From positions 1-64,000 of the forward strand of contig JAJUJL010000013.1 of NCBI GenBank assembly GCA_029265355.1: DNA of 64,000 bases, given 5' to 3'. This DNA comes from Chloroflexota bacterium (GTDB lineage: Bacteria > Chloroflexota > Anaerolineae > Anaerolineales > UBA4823). The position numbers and the translations under genes were made by a program. Positions 35,361-44,900 of the stretch are shown here, in pieces. Under the pieces are notes generated by a model. The model worked only from the letters and a program-made list of their open reading frames with translations. It did no database searches and was not told where the DNA came from. Each line of letters starts with the position of its first letter. The first letter of the stretch is position 1.

Positions 35361-36555
35361 TGCGATACAGCAGATCCAATTGTTGTCCGATGGTATCCCA
35401 ATAATATTGTTCCACTCGATGGAAACCGCGCTGGATGAGTTGGGCTGATATCGTTGGATTTAGAATCACTTCCAACAGCGCAGCCGCTAAAGCGTCCGCG
35501 TTTCCCGGCTGAGCCAGTCTGCCTGCCGGGGGATCTCCCAGGAGCAGTGCCCGGTCACCGACATCCGCTGAGACAAAGGGAACGCCGCAAGCCCAACTCT
35601 CGAACAACTTAAGGGGCGACCGGCCACGGGCGGCAGCGTCATCCAGAACCGGATCCACCTGGACATCTGCCAGGCGGTAATAGAGCGAAACCTGGTCCGG
35701 AGAGATGCGCCCGGTAAAGATGACTGCATCGCCAATCCCCATCTGTTGCGCAAGCGCCTGGAGATGCAGCAAATCATCGCCGCCGCCCACGATCAGCAAC
35801 CGGGCCTGGGGCAGGGACTCCCTCAGGCGAACGAAGGCCTGCAAGAGCAGTTCGAGAGGATGACCAGGGCGACTCAAACTACCGACAAAGCCAATCACCG
35901 GACGATTCTGCAATCCCAATTCCTCACGCAGCGCGGCGAGCCGTGCTGGATCGGGGGGGAAGAAGCGATCGCGTTCAACGCCATTCGAGAGATAACTGAT
36001 TTTGGCTTCAGATAAGCCGCTGGCTATCAGGCGTTGGCGGGTGAAGTGAGTGTTGGTCGTGACGCGCTCGACGAGAAATGGCACGCGGTTTTCGAACCAG
36101 GCGACGACCTCCCGCTGCCAATTGGCGTTGAAATGACCAACGCCAGCTTCCCAATCGTCGCAATCCAGGAAGATGCGGCGACCGCGCAAGGTGTGCGCAA
36201 GCAATCCAGCCAGGCTGTTCATCGGGTGCGGTTTGGCAATGTGAATGATATCAACAGCGGCACGTAAAGCGGACCATGCCAGTGCCAGTGTTGCGCGGGC
36301 AGTCACTGCGAGCAGTTGGGGAGACGTGTAATAGGTCTTCAAGCTGTCTTGCTTGCGCACGTGCATCGGGGCGACGTAGTGCACCAACACGCCATCCTTT
36401 GTAAATCGCCGTGGGTTGAGCTGTGCGTAATTGGAGTGCAGCGCAGAGATCTGCACCGTGTGCCCCCGCTGCGCCAACTGGCGCGCCATGGGCCAGTAGC
36501 GTCCCAAACCGCTGGGACTGTCCAGATCTTGGGTGAGCAAGAATAAGATGCGCAT
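35350..36555 (-). CDS. GT4-family glycosyltransferase
   Basis: This 401-residue GT-B protein has N-terminal MRILFLLTQDLDSPSGLGRYWPMARQLAQRGH, the interdomain NRPVIGFVGSLSRPGHPLELL and a C-terminal ARGRSPLKLFESWACGVP motif. The last contains the conserved Glu of the EX7E-type site in reduced form. The start at 36555 is chosen because it lies one base after the preceding gene and begins the first strand; the longer frame would overlap the upstream gene by about 40 bases. Confidence 0.88.
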   Translation of the reverse strand: MRILFLLTQDLDSPSGLGRYWPMARQLAQRGHTVQISALHSNYAQLNPRRFTKDGVLVHYVAPMHVRKQDSLKTYYTSPQLLAVTARATLALAWSALRAAVDIIHIAKPHPMNSLAGLLAHTLRGRRIFLDCDDWEAGVGHFNANWQREVVAWFENRVPFLVERVTTNTHFTRQRLIASGLSEAKISYLSNGVERDRFFPPDPARLAALREELGLQNRPVIGFVGSLSRPGHPLELLLQAFVRLRESLPQARLLIVGGGDDLLHLQALAQQMGIGDAVIFTGRISPDQVSLYYRLADVQVDPVLDDAAARGRSPLKLFESWACGVPFVSADVGDRALLLGDPPAGRLAQPGNADALAAALLEVILNPTISAQLIQRGFHRVEQYYWDTIGQQLDLLYRNEP

Positions 36556-36556
36556 C

Positions 36557-37702
36557 TCAAGCCATTTTGAGCAGCTCGCGCAGATGGCCAGCAAAGCTCT
36601 CTCCGATCACGGTCGGGTTGAAATGTTCCTCGAATAGCTTGCGCCCGTTTTCGCCTAACCGGCGGCGCAGGCCTGGGTTGTTCTTCAGCTCCAGGATCGC
36701 CTGAGCCAGTTGTTGCGGGCTGCCGCGCTCCACCAGCAACAGGCTTTCTCCGTGTTTGAGCTGAGCTGGCAAAGCAGGTGTGCGGGCGGTAACCACCGCT
36801 TTGCGCATAGCAAAGGCTTCATAGATCTTGTTGTTGTTGGTCAGGCTCAATTGCTGAGAATGACTGAATGCGCCCAGCACAACGCTGGAAGCGGCGATAT
36901 GTTTGACCAGGTCTTCCCGCTCCAGCCACGGGATAAAGGTGATGTTTTCCAGGCGATGCTCGTGAACCAGGCGCTCGGCTTCGGGGCGGGTTGGTCCCTC
37001 GCCGATCATCTCGAAGCGCAAATTATCTTCATCCTTCAGAAGATTGGCCGCTTCAATGATCACTTCAACCCCGTGATTGGGGATGTAGCCACCGTAATAG
37101 ATCACGGTAAGTGGCTCGGTTTCGGGGATCTCGAGGATGGGTTTGAAATAGCGGTCGTCAGCGCCGATGATCACCACGCGAAAGCGGTCTGGGCTAATTT
37201 TGTACTGGCGAGTAAACCAATCGATAAATTGGCTTGTGTCCAGGAGCAATATTTCTGGCAGGCGCAGCGCCAGGCTCTCCAACCAGCGCAAGAAGGAAAT
37301 GGTAAAGGCGCTGCGGCTCTGCAAACCTCGCTCGGTGCTCATCAGATAGACAGAATTGAGCACGTCCCAAACCAGGGGTTTGCGGCGAAGCCGGGTGAGT
37401 AGCCAGGCCAGGAAGACGTCGAAATTGCCTGGAAAACCCACTACCACCACATCAAAGTCTGGCAGTCGCAGGTAATCGGCAAGCAGCCCGAGGTAGGCGC
37501 GCGCGACCCGCAACCAGAAGGCCGGGTTGCGCCAGGCACCGCTCGCCAGGCGCAGGCGATCATTGCTGTCCAGCCACAGGCGGCGGTGGCACACGATCAC
37601 TTCGACGCCAGCGCGGCGCAGGCCTTCGATCAGCAGTTGATTGCGGGCATATTCCTCGCGGAAGGTGCCGAAATACACGGCGCGCAAACCAGAACGGCTC
37701 AC
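36557..37702 (-). CDS. GT4-family glycosyltransferase
   Basis: This is a 381-residue GT-B protein. Its N-terminal domain begins RAVYFGTFREEYARNQLLIEGLRRAGVEV. The second domain has LTVIYYGGYIPNHGVEVIIEAA, IGEGPTRPEAERL and a sugar-nucleotide site around SLTNNNKIYEAFAMRKAVV, where the final Glu of the GT4 motif lies. It overlaps the large upstream membrane protein by four bases (ATGA). Confidence 0.88.
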   Translation of the reverse strand: MSRSGLRAVYFGTFREEYARNQLLIEGLRRAGVEVIVCHRRLWLDSNDRLRLASGAWRNPAFWLRVARAYLGLLADYLRLPDFDVVVVGFPGNFDVFLAWLLTRLRRKPLVWDVLNSVYLMSTERGLQSRSAFTISFLRWLESLALRLPEILLLDTSQFIDWFTRQYKISPDRFRVVIIGADDRYFKPILEIPETEPLTVIYYGGYIPNHGVEVIIEAANLLKDEDNLRFEMIGEGPTRPEAERLVHEHRLENITFIPWLEREDLVKHIAASSVVLGAFSHSQQLSLTNNNKIYEAFAMRKAVVTARTPALPAQLKHGESLLLVERGSPQQLAQAILELKNNPGLRRRLGENGRKLFEEHFNPTVIGESFAGHLRELLKMA

Positions 37703-40200
37703 TTGAGCACCTCGAAGATGTACACACGATCCTGGTGATAGACCAGGCGGTAAATGGGGTTGGCGGTGAGCGATTTGGGATCGAGCAAAGGCGGGTAGGG
37801 ATTATTCAGGCTTCCCTGGCGTTGCCCCAGGAAAATGTGCGTCACACCGCGGCGGAACAGCTCGCTCTGGATGCGAGGATCATCCATTCCAAGTTGCTGG
37901 ATGCTGGCGACCAATTGGTTGACGGCTTCACGGTATCCCGGATAGGGTTCGTCTTCGAGGGCGTAGTTCAAAGGGGGCAGCGTGGTTGGACGATGGGCAA
38001 GCAACGGCAGCCACCAACCGGCATCTGCCCCGACCACCGAGGTGCCGTGAAAGGCAGGGAAGGCATTCACCAACAGGCGCGCTTGCTCTGGGAGGTTTTC
38101 TTTCACCCAAGCCGCGGCGCGCAGGTCTGGGTAGGTGACCAAGGCAAACTGGTCTGGTCGCACGTCCCTGGCGCGCAGAAGCATCCCCCATGCCGCTGCG
38201 CTGAGGGTTGCCAGCCCGAGCAGTGTTTGGGTGATGATCAAACCGCGATTTGGCCGCCAGATTCTCGACGACTTTTCCAGGAGCCATTCTCCCAGGCTGC
38301 CCAGCCAGGCGCCGGCAAAAAAGCCCAGAGGAATGTAGGCAGCAATATAGGCAGTGAAAGCGCCGACAATGGCAGCTCCGGGCAATCCCAGCCACTGCGG
38401 GTTAGCCACGATGACCGCCGCTGCCAGCCAGGCAAGCAGTGGCAGCGCAGCGTCTCGCCGGCGCCAAGCGGCCCAAGCAAGCGAGACGACCAGCAACAGC
38501 CAAAGCCAGGCGGGCAAGAACTGCTCCAGGTTTCCAGAGGGATTGACCTCGTTAATCGACTGGCGCACCTCGCTGAGCGGAGTGGAAATTTGCAGGATGA
38601 ATAAGGAAATCAGGCGGCTGCCAAAAGAATGGATCAACCAGGGTAGATACAGCAATGCACCGGTTGCGCCTGCAGCGATCATCCAACCATAGCGGCGTAG
38701 TCTCTGCGGCTGCGCAATGCTGAGCAGCGCATGGGTGAGCGGATAAAGCACCGCCAGGATCAGTATGCGCACATGGGTCAGCGCCAGAGCGGCAGATGTG
38801 AGCGCCACCAGCAAAGATACTCGCCAGCCTGCAGGCGTGTGTTTGTCATGGGTGAGGATGTCTCCAAGCGTTGCCGCACTCAGCCAGATGAAGACGGGCA
38901 AAACAATCTGCCCCGACAGTTGTGTGTAGCGCCCCCAATTGGTGTAGTAAGCGGGCATTGGTGAGAGCAAGCCCACCAGCAACAGTACGGCAGGCGCCGC
39001 CCAGGGTGTGCGAGCGAGCTTCGTTGCCAGAGGCAGCAGGGCGAGCGTGGCGAGAAGGCTGGCGGCCTGCCCACTCCAAAGAACCGCTTGCGGTGCGGGC
39101 AATCCCGAGATGAAGCTCAGCGCAGCGGCAAAGGTGTGAAAACCGAAATGATAGGTAAACTTATTCAACTCGGTGTATGGCGCCCAGGAATGGAACAACC
39201 CGCCATGATCCAGAATGAGCTGTGTCACCAGGCTGTGCTGGTACGAGTCGCCCCACAGTGGGGTGGGTAGACCAAGCACGGCTGCGGAGCGAGAAGCGGC
39301 GATCAAGAGAACTAGGATGATGGAGAGAAGGCCGGGTAGATCAAGTCGGATTGCGGCCCACCGGAGGCGGAAGACGAAGTAGCCGGAAGCAGCGATCAGC
39401 GGGATCCAGGCGACCAGGGCGCCGGGCTGCCATCCAAGCACCCAGCTCCAAAGCAGGAGCAATGGATAAAGAGAGAACCCGATCCCGGCTGCCAAGCCTA
39501 AGCGAGAAGCGAGATCGAGTGTTTTCAGCTTGCCAGGCAGCAAATCCACGAGAGCCCAGCCTGGGAGCAGTGTGAGCAGCAGGGCGAGGAGAATGAAGCT
39601 CAGCCCTGCAAGGATGCCATGCAGGTAACCGAGCCCAGCCAGAACGCCCTCATAATCCAGGTTGAAAGCCAGTTGCGCATCTTCGGGCTGCCCATTGTTG
39701 TACAGCGCGCCATCCAGGTAAGACTCGCCAGGGCCGGCGTAGATTTCTAATGCGCTGCCGGGAGGAGCTTGCAGCTCGAATTCCAGGTACAAGCTGCGCT
39801 GTGATGTGTCTGGGATGGCTGGGAAAGAGAAGTCTATCGCACCTGGCGCGGCAATTGCAGCAAGATCGATTTTTGTTTCTGCAAGCGGCGGGCTCCCGGG
39901 AATAGACTCGACAGATGCCGGCGAGCCTGGGTGATCATACACTCGCAGGTGAAGTTGACCCTCCTGTCCGCTGCGATTGCCCGAATAAATTGAAACGCCC
40001 TGCAATCCATCCAGGCTGGCAGTGAAGGTTTGACCGATGCGTTCGCCGGCAGAGAGCAGGAAGGTTTTTGTTTGCTTCACCTGCACAGGCCGGCTCAGGT
40101 GAACGCTCTCACGACCGCTTGAACAGCCTGCTAAACCAAAAACGACCGCCAGAAATAGCCAGCAGCTCCAGGTAGGTAAGGTTAATCTGACGCGCGGCAT
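37699..40200 (-). CDS. large GT-C-like membrane protein with N-terminal lipobox-like segment
   Basis: This 833-residue protein opens with a signal-like helix ending LAGCSS, then an extracytoplasmic beta-rich domain (about 30-180). About 12-14 membrane helices (about 195-690) follow, with the GLPTPLWGDSYQHS loop that in GT-C enzymes carries the catalytic acidic residue. A C-terminal soluble domain (about 700-833) contains ARLLVNAFPAFHGTSVVGADAGWW. The layout matches uncharacterised GT39/DUF6541-like glycosyltransferases. A lipobox on a polytopic enzyme is unusual. It lies two bases after the GT2 gene at 40203. Confidence 0.72.
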   Translation of the reverse strand: MPRVRLTLPTWSCWLFLAVVFGLAGCSSGRESVHLSRPVQVKQTKTFLLSAGERIGQTFTASLDGLQGVSIYSGNRSGQEGQLHLRVYDHPGSPASVESIPGSPPLAETKIDLAAIAAPGAIDFSFPAIPDTSQRSLYLEFELQAPPGSALEIYAGPGESYLDGALYNNGQPEDAQLAFNLDYEGVLAGLGYLHGILAGLSFILLALLLTLLPGWALVDLLPGKLKTLDLASRLGLAAGIGFSLYPLLLLWSWVLGWQPGALVAWIPLIAASGYFVFRLRWAAIRLDLPGLLSIILVLLIAASRSAAVLGLPTPLWGDSYQHSLVTQLILDHGGLFHSWAPYTELNKFTYHFGFHTFAAALSFISGLPAPQAVLWSGQAASLLATLALLPLATKLARTPWAAPAVLLLVGLLSPMPAYYTNWGRYTQLSGQIVLPVFIWLSAATLGDILTHDKHTPAGWRVSLLVALTSAALALTHVRILILAVLYPLTHALLSIAQPQRLRRYGWMIAAGATGALLYLPWLIHSFGSRLISLFILQISTPLSEVRQSINEVNPSGNLEQFLPAWLWLLLVVSLAWAAWRRRDAALPLLAWLAAAVIVANPQWLGLPGAAIVGAFTAYIAAYIPLGFFAGAWLGSLGEWLLEKSSRIWRPNRGLIITQTLLGLATLSAAAWGMLLRARDVRPDQFALVTYPDLRAAAWVKENLPEQARLLVNAFPAFHGTSVVGADAGWWLPLLAHRPTTLPPLNYALEDEPYPGYREAVNQLVASIQQLGMDDPRIQSELFRRGVTHIFLGQRQGSLNNPYPPLLDPKSLTANPIYRLVYHQDRVYIFEVLK

Positions 40201-40202
40201 GC

Positions 40203-41201
40203 TTAATGGCTGATATCCGTGGGTGGTCGGTGAGCATCCGAAGTTGGCGCGGCTTCTTTTTGGTCAAGCTCTAAACGGCGCAACCTGAAGAGCAGCTCCT
40301 CCAGGATTTTGCGATTGAAGCCGACCAGGTCCGCCAGCAGCCCGATGAGCAGGACTTGAAAGCCGACAATCAACAAAGCCGCCGAAAAGATGACAGATTG
40401 CACCAGCCCGCTACCCTGGCGGACAATGTAGTTGAGATACACAAAGCGCACACCAAGCGCCAATCCAAGCAAGATGATCAGTGAGCCGAGCACGGTGAAC
40501 ACGCGCAGGGGGCGATACATGGTGTAGGCGCGCACAATGGTGGCCGTGGAGGAGGCGAGGTAGTGCGGCAGGCTTTTCATCAGGCGTGAGGGGCGGGTTT
40601 GAGGGTTGGTGCGCACGGAAACATACTCGATCGCCATGCGCCGAGCCCCGGCCTGGATGAGCGTTTCCAACGTGTATGAATATTCACTCAGCACGAGGGT
40701 TCGCATCGCGGCCTGCCGGCTTAGGGCGCGAAATCCGCTGGTGGCATCGGGGGTCGAAATGCCAGAGGCCTGGGAGATCACCCAGCTCCCCAGGCGCTGG
40801 AGCAGTCGCTTGAGAGGTGAAAACGCCTCCAGTGTTGCGACACCGCGATCGCCGATCACCAGGTCAGCCCGACCTGCCAGGATGGGCTCTACTAACAATC
40901 GGATATCCTCTGCCTGGTACTGGTTATCGGCATCAGTGTTAACGATGATGTCTGCGCCGTGATTCAAGCAAGCTTCCAGCCCGGCGGTGAACCCGGCTGC
41001 CAGGCCCACATGACGCGGCAATCGCACGATGTGATGCGCGCCGTGGTGGAGCGCAACTTCAGCCGTACCATCCTGGCTGCCATCATCGATGATCAGATAT
41101 TCGACCTGATCCACACCGGGTAAACTGCGTGGCAGCGCCTGCAGTGTTTGCGGCAGGGTCTTGGCTTCGTTATAACAAGGGATTTGAATGATTAACTTCA
41201 C
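40203..41201 (-). CDS. GT2 polyprenyl-phosphate glycosyltransferase (DPM1/GtrB-like)
   Basis: This is a 332-residue protein. The GT-A domain has [16 protein letters not shown], the [12 protein letters not shown] motif and [13 protein letters not shown] with its DxD. It is followed by two C-terminal membrane helices (about 235-260 and 270-300) and a short basic tail, the standard architecture of polyprenyl-phosphate mannose/glucose synthases. The product would feed the GT87 and GT-C enzymes downstream. It uses a GTG start. It is the first gene of the compact glycan operon; a minus-strand TATACT near 41228 is a weak -10. Confidence 0.88.
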   Translation of the reverse strand: MKLIIQIPCYNEAKTLPQTLQALPRSLPGVDQVEYLIIDDGSQDGTAEVALHHGAHHIVRLPRHVGLAAGFTAGLEACLNHGADIIVNTDADNQYQAEDIRLLVEPILAGRADLVIGDRGVATLEAFSPLKRLLQRLGSWVISQASGISTPDATSGFRALSRQAAMRTLVLSEYSYTLETLIQAGARRMAIEYVSVRTNPQTRPSRLMKSLPHYLASSTATIVRAYTMYRPLRVFTVLGSLIILLGLALGVRFVYLNYIVRQGSGLVQSVIFSAALLIVGFQVLLIGLLADLVGFNRKILEELLFRLRRLELDQKEAAPTSDAHRPPTDISH

Positions 41202-41244
41202 GCGGGATAGTCCGGCATAGAATGATCAGGGAAAGTATACCATT

Positions 41245-41895
41245 CTATTCCGTGGTGAAGCCGTTCGTGCGGTGCGTATCATCGCAGAAAGGTTTGCGAG
41301 CAGAACCGCCGCAGCGGCAAAGCCTTGAACGTTGGCCGTGAAAACCGGGCCTTCCATTCGAATCAAGAATGGTGAAGGCGCCCGACAGGTGAAGCGGACC
41401 GTTGGTTTCTGCCAGGATTTCCAGGTGGGTGCTCTCTCCGGTAATTTCTTGCGTCATTTCTTCTCGCAGCGCTCCCGAATCTTGGAAATCGATCCTGAAA
41501 TGTGAATTATCACAGAAAGGTTTATTGGTTGAATGCCCGCAACGACAGAGCGCCATGCGCACATCTCGGATGTCGAGCTGTCCATCAGCGGTTCTTAACC
41601 GAATACTTCCGCGCAAGTAGAGAGGTCCGTCACGTTGCACCTGGATGGTGTTGTGTGAATCAGGCGTCTCGTCTTCAGCGCCATCTTTCCGCCGGTAGTG
41701 CAATGCCCCAGACGGGCAGCGCTGAATGACCGCCGCGATTTCATCAGCGGACGCCTGGTTTGGATCGATCCAAGGCCGACGTTGAGAATTGAAAACTGCT
41801 GGCTGGCCTCGCAAGCAAAAGGCCGCGTGGATGCACCTGCGACCGTCGAAGGTGACATCGATATCAGGGCTGGTGTAAATTTTTTCGTTTGCCAT
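41245..41895 (-). CDS. CDGSH iron-sulfur protein with N-terminal 4Fe-4S-like domain
   Basis: This 216-residue protein has three metal modules. The N-terminal divergent mono-cluster domain is of the Fer4_19 type (CIHAAFC at about 21-27, CPSGALHY near 60-67). Two CDGSH-type 2Fe-2S motifs follow, CRCGHSTNKPFCDNSH and CRCGGSARKPFCDDTH, each with the three-Cys/one-His ligand set. Redox or electron-transfer roles are known for the family; the partner is unknown. AGAGG serves as ribosome binding site. Confidence 0.9.
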   Translation of the reverse strand: MANEKIYTSPDIDVTFDGRRCIHAAFCLRGQPAVFNSQRRPWIDPNQASADEIAAVIQRCPSGALHYRRKDGAEDETPDSHNTIQVQRDGPLYLRGSIRLRTADGQLDIRDVRMALCRCGHSTNKPFCDNSHFRIDFQDSGALREEMTQEITGESTHLEILAETNGPLHLSGAFTILDSNGRPGFHGQRSRLCRCGGSARKPFCDDTHRTNGFTTE

Positions 41896-41927
41896 CGATC
41901 ACGCCTCTCGATCAGGAAAGTCATTGA

Positions 41928-44900
41928 TTATCTGCCCACTACCGGCAGGTAAATGGGGCGCGTTCCGAGATAGAGCTGGTAGCCCAGGCTGCTGCCGTAG
42001 GCGCCGGGCACGGGGTGGGTCACTTGCAAAAAGAGGCTGCCAGTGGTGGTTGGCGTCCAGCGCAGCACAGCGGCCTGGCTGAAGCCGGAGGGGTTCACTT
42101 CCGTCAGCAAGGTAGCGCCATCGGCGGCGTACAGACGCAGGCGGGTAGAAGTTGCCCCAGACAATGGATGCGCTGAGACAACCAGGGGTTTACCAGCCTG
42201 CACATCCAGGCGCAACCAATCCTGGTCAACGCCGCTGCTGCCCGAACAGAGAGTGCGAACCTGGGTGGAGGGCATCGGACCGGTTTTTGCCTGGGCGATG
42301 GTATCATCCGCTTCGTAAGCATCCAGCGCATTGCAGGGTGTGGCGGTGATCAGCGTCACAGTTTCGGCGCTGGCTGGATACAGCTCGGCATTACCGCTCA
42401 AGTCTGTAGCGCGCAGGCGAAAAGCATACAGCCCGCCTGGTTGCCCGACAATAAACGCCTGGCGCTGTTCTCCTGGGATGCCGAGGATAGCATCTTGCCA
42501 GGTGCCATTATCAATTTGAACTTGTAGATCGAAGTAGTGCAGGCCTGTCAGGTTGTCCGAGGCGCTCCAGGTGGGGTTTAGGACAGTCGATCCATTGACG
42601 GGGGGCAAGGCCTGGAGCGCTGATACAGGAGGGGTGCGGTCCAGGCTAAGTCGCCAGGCAACTGCTGGAGCGACATTTCCGGCGCGGTCATACGCCAACA
42701 GCGCCAGGGCGAGGCCAGATTGTTCTGGAACAGCGCTCAAATCCAGGCTGGCGCTCCAGCCATCGCTGCCGTCCTGGTCTGAGCCAAAGAGCTTCCAGGT
42801 ACCTGCTAACCAATCGTTGGAGTGCCAATAAAATTCTAAGCGGTCCAGGCCGCTGGCGCTGTCGCTGGCTTGAGCCTGGACCAAGAGAGGCATAGCGGCA
42901 GGAAGCGCAGAACCAGAAGCAAGGTTAAGAAAGTTGACCTGGGGATCATCAGCGTCTCGGTATAAGTTCAATGAATAGGTGTAGGACGCGCCGCCAGCGG
43001 AGGGGTGGTCCCAGGCGCGCAGCTTGAGATAATAATCCCCGCTTTGCGCCAACTGGTGTTGTAGGGCAGAGTCGGTCTGCTCGCCTGTCACCAGATCGTC
43101 GTTCTGGGCGATTGGAGAAGTTCCATCTGCGCCAAGCAAGAATAGATAGGTATCCAGCGGTGAGCCATTGACCTGGGCATGCGCTGCGGCGGCGACCACA
43201 TCGCCAGCCTGACCGGAGAAGCGGAAATAATCCACATCGCCACCTGGGCATATCACGCCTGAGATGGTCTCGCCATAAGCCAGCGCCAGCGCCTGGATTG
43301 GGGTGTTATTGGGTTCGCCCCCGCCTGGGCAGGCGGGCGGCGCACTGGCGCTGATGGAAATATCATCGATAAACCAGCCGGCGTATCCGTTGAGATACGC
43401 ATCCAGCGTCTCGAAGAGGAAGCGGAGGCGGATTGTTTGACCGGCGTAAGCGCTCAGATCGATAGCTGGGCTCTGAAGCCATACGTTGGGCGCGTCGTCG
43501 CTCAATTGTAGCAGGTTGGCATAGGTGCTGTTGTCGGTTGTGATCTGCAGCCAACGCCGGTCCCAGTGAAGGCCAGGGCCTTCTGTCTCGTAGCGATACC
43601 AAAAGCGCAGGTAATAGCCGGTGGAGGAGATTGTGATGAAGGGTGAGGTCAGGTAACCCGTATTTGGCGCGCCGGTGTCGTACCCGACCGCGCTGCCTGT
43701 ATCGTAGCTCCAGGCAACGCTGCCCCCGGTGGTGTGATTTTGCAGGTCGGTGAGGTCCCAGGTGTTGCTGTTGATCCAGGGAATGTCACGCACTTCGAAG
43801 TTTTCACTGTAAGGAGCGCTGACGGTGAGCGGGTTGGGTCCTGGCGGGCCGACGGTGAAGGAGCGCGTCTCGCTCCAGGCACTGACGCCAGCCGAATTGC
43901 GCGCTTGAACCTGCCAGGTATGCACCCCTTGAGGGTAGGCCGCTGGCAGCAAAGAGGTGTCCTTCTGCCAGGGCAGGTCTACACCATCGAGGCGCACACG
44001 AAATTCCGCCCCGCCGCCAGCATCTTGCCAGGTTGGGCTGAGGCTGGGGTAGGCGGTTGAGAAAGAAGCGCCATTAGCAGGCCAAACCAGCCGGGGCACA
44101 GCGGGGGTGGAGATGGGGGCGATTTTTAGCGAGCGGACAACACTTGCCGCGATACGGTTGTCGGCGAGCGAAGGATCCGAAGCAAAGAAAGTCTCGCCCC
44201 GACCGGTGTAGTTATCCTGGCTGAACAGGGTTGCCATCATACCATTCCCCACTTGAATGGAAGCAGCAGAGGAGGCGCCCAGCGAGCTCAGGGTGGTTGG
44301 GCCATACGAGCCGGTGGAGAGGGTGGTGCATGCGCCGGAAAAATCGGCGCCGCTGAAGAGCGCCACCTGGTTTGTACCCACCTGGCAGGCGGGTGGGGCG
44401 GGAGCGCAGGTGTAATTCTTCACCAGGTGAATGAGACCTGGTAAGCCTGGGGCGTAATTTCCAGCGCTATCGCGCAGCTCCAAAGCGATTGCCAGCGGGC
44501 CGTCCGGCAGGCCCGCGGCGCATATATCCCAGGTGTAGCTGAATGTGGGTGTGGTGAATTCCGGGCTGATCGTTTTCCAGGTATTGTTATAGAAGGCTCT
44601 AAAGCGGGCATAGACCGGCAGGGTATCGTCTGCGGACCATCCCTGTAAAAAAATGGTTGACGAGGCAACAGCGCTTTCATTAGCTGGCGAGGTGATGCTG
44701 CCTTGGGGTGGATTGGGATCGGAGGGCGGATAGTTGAGCGAAAGATAGGTGTTGCGTGTAGCTGTGCAGACATCCCCAGGCCAGTCGCAGTACGGCAGGT
44801 CATCTGTGATGCGCGGCCGGCCATCGTTGATATCCACATCTTCGAATTTGATATCAACGGACTGTCCCCAATAAGAGTCTGGATTCAGATGAACGTGAAA

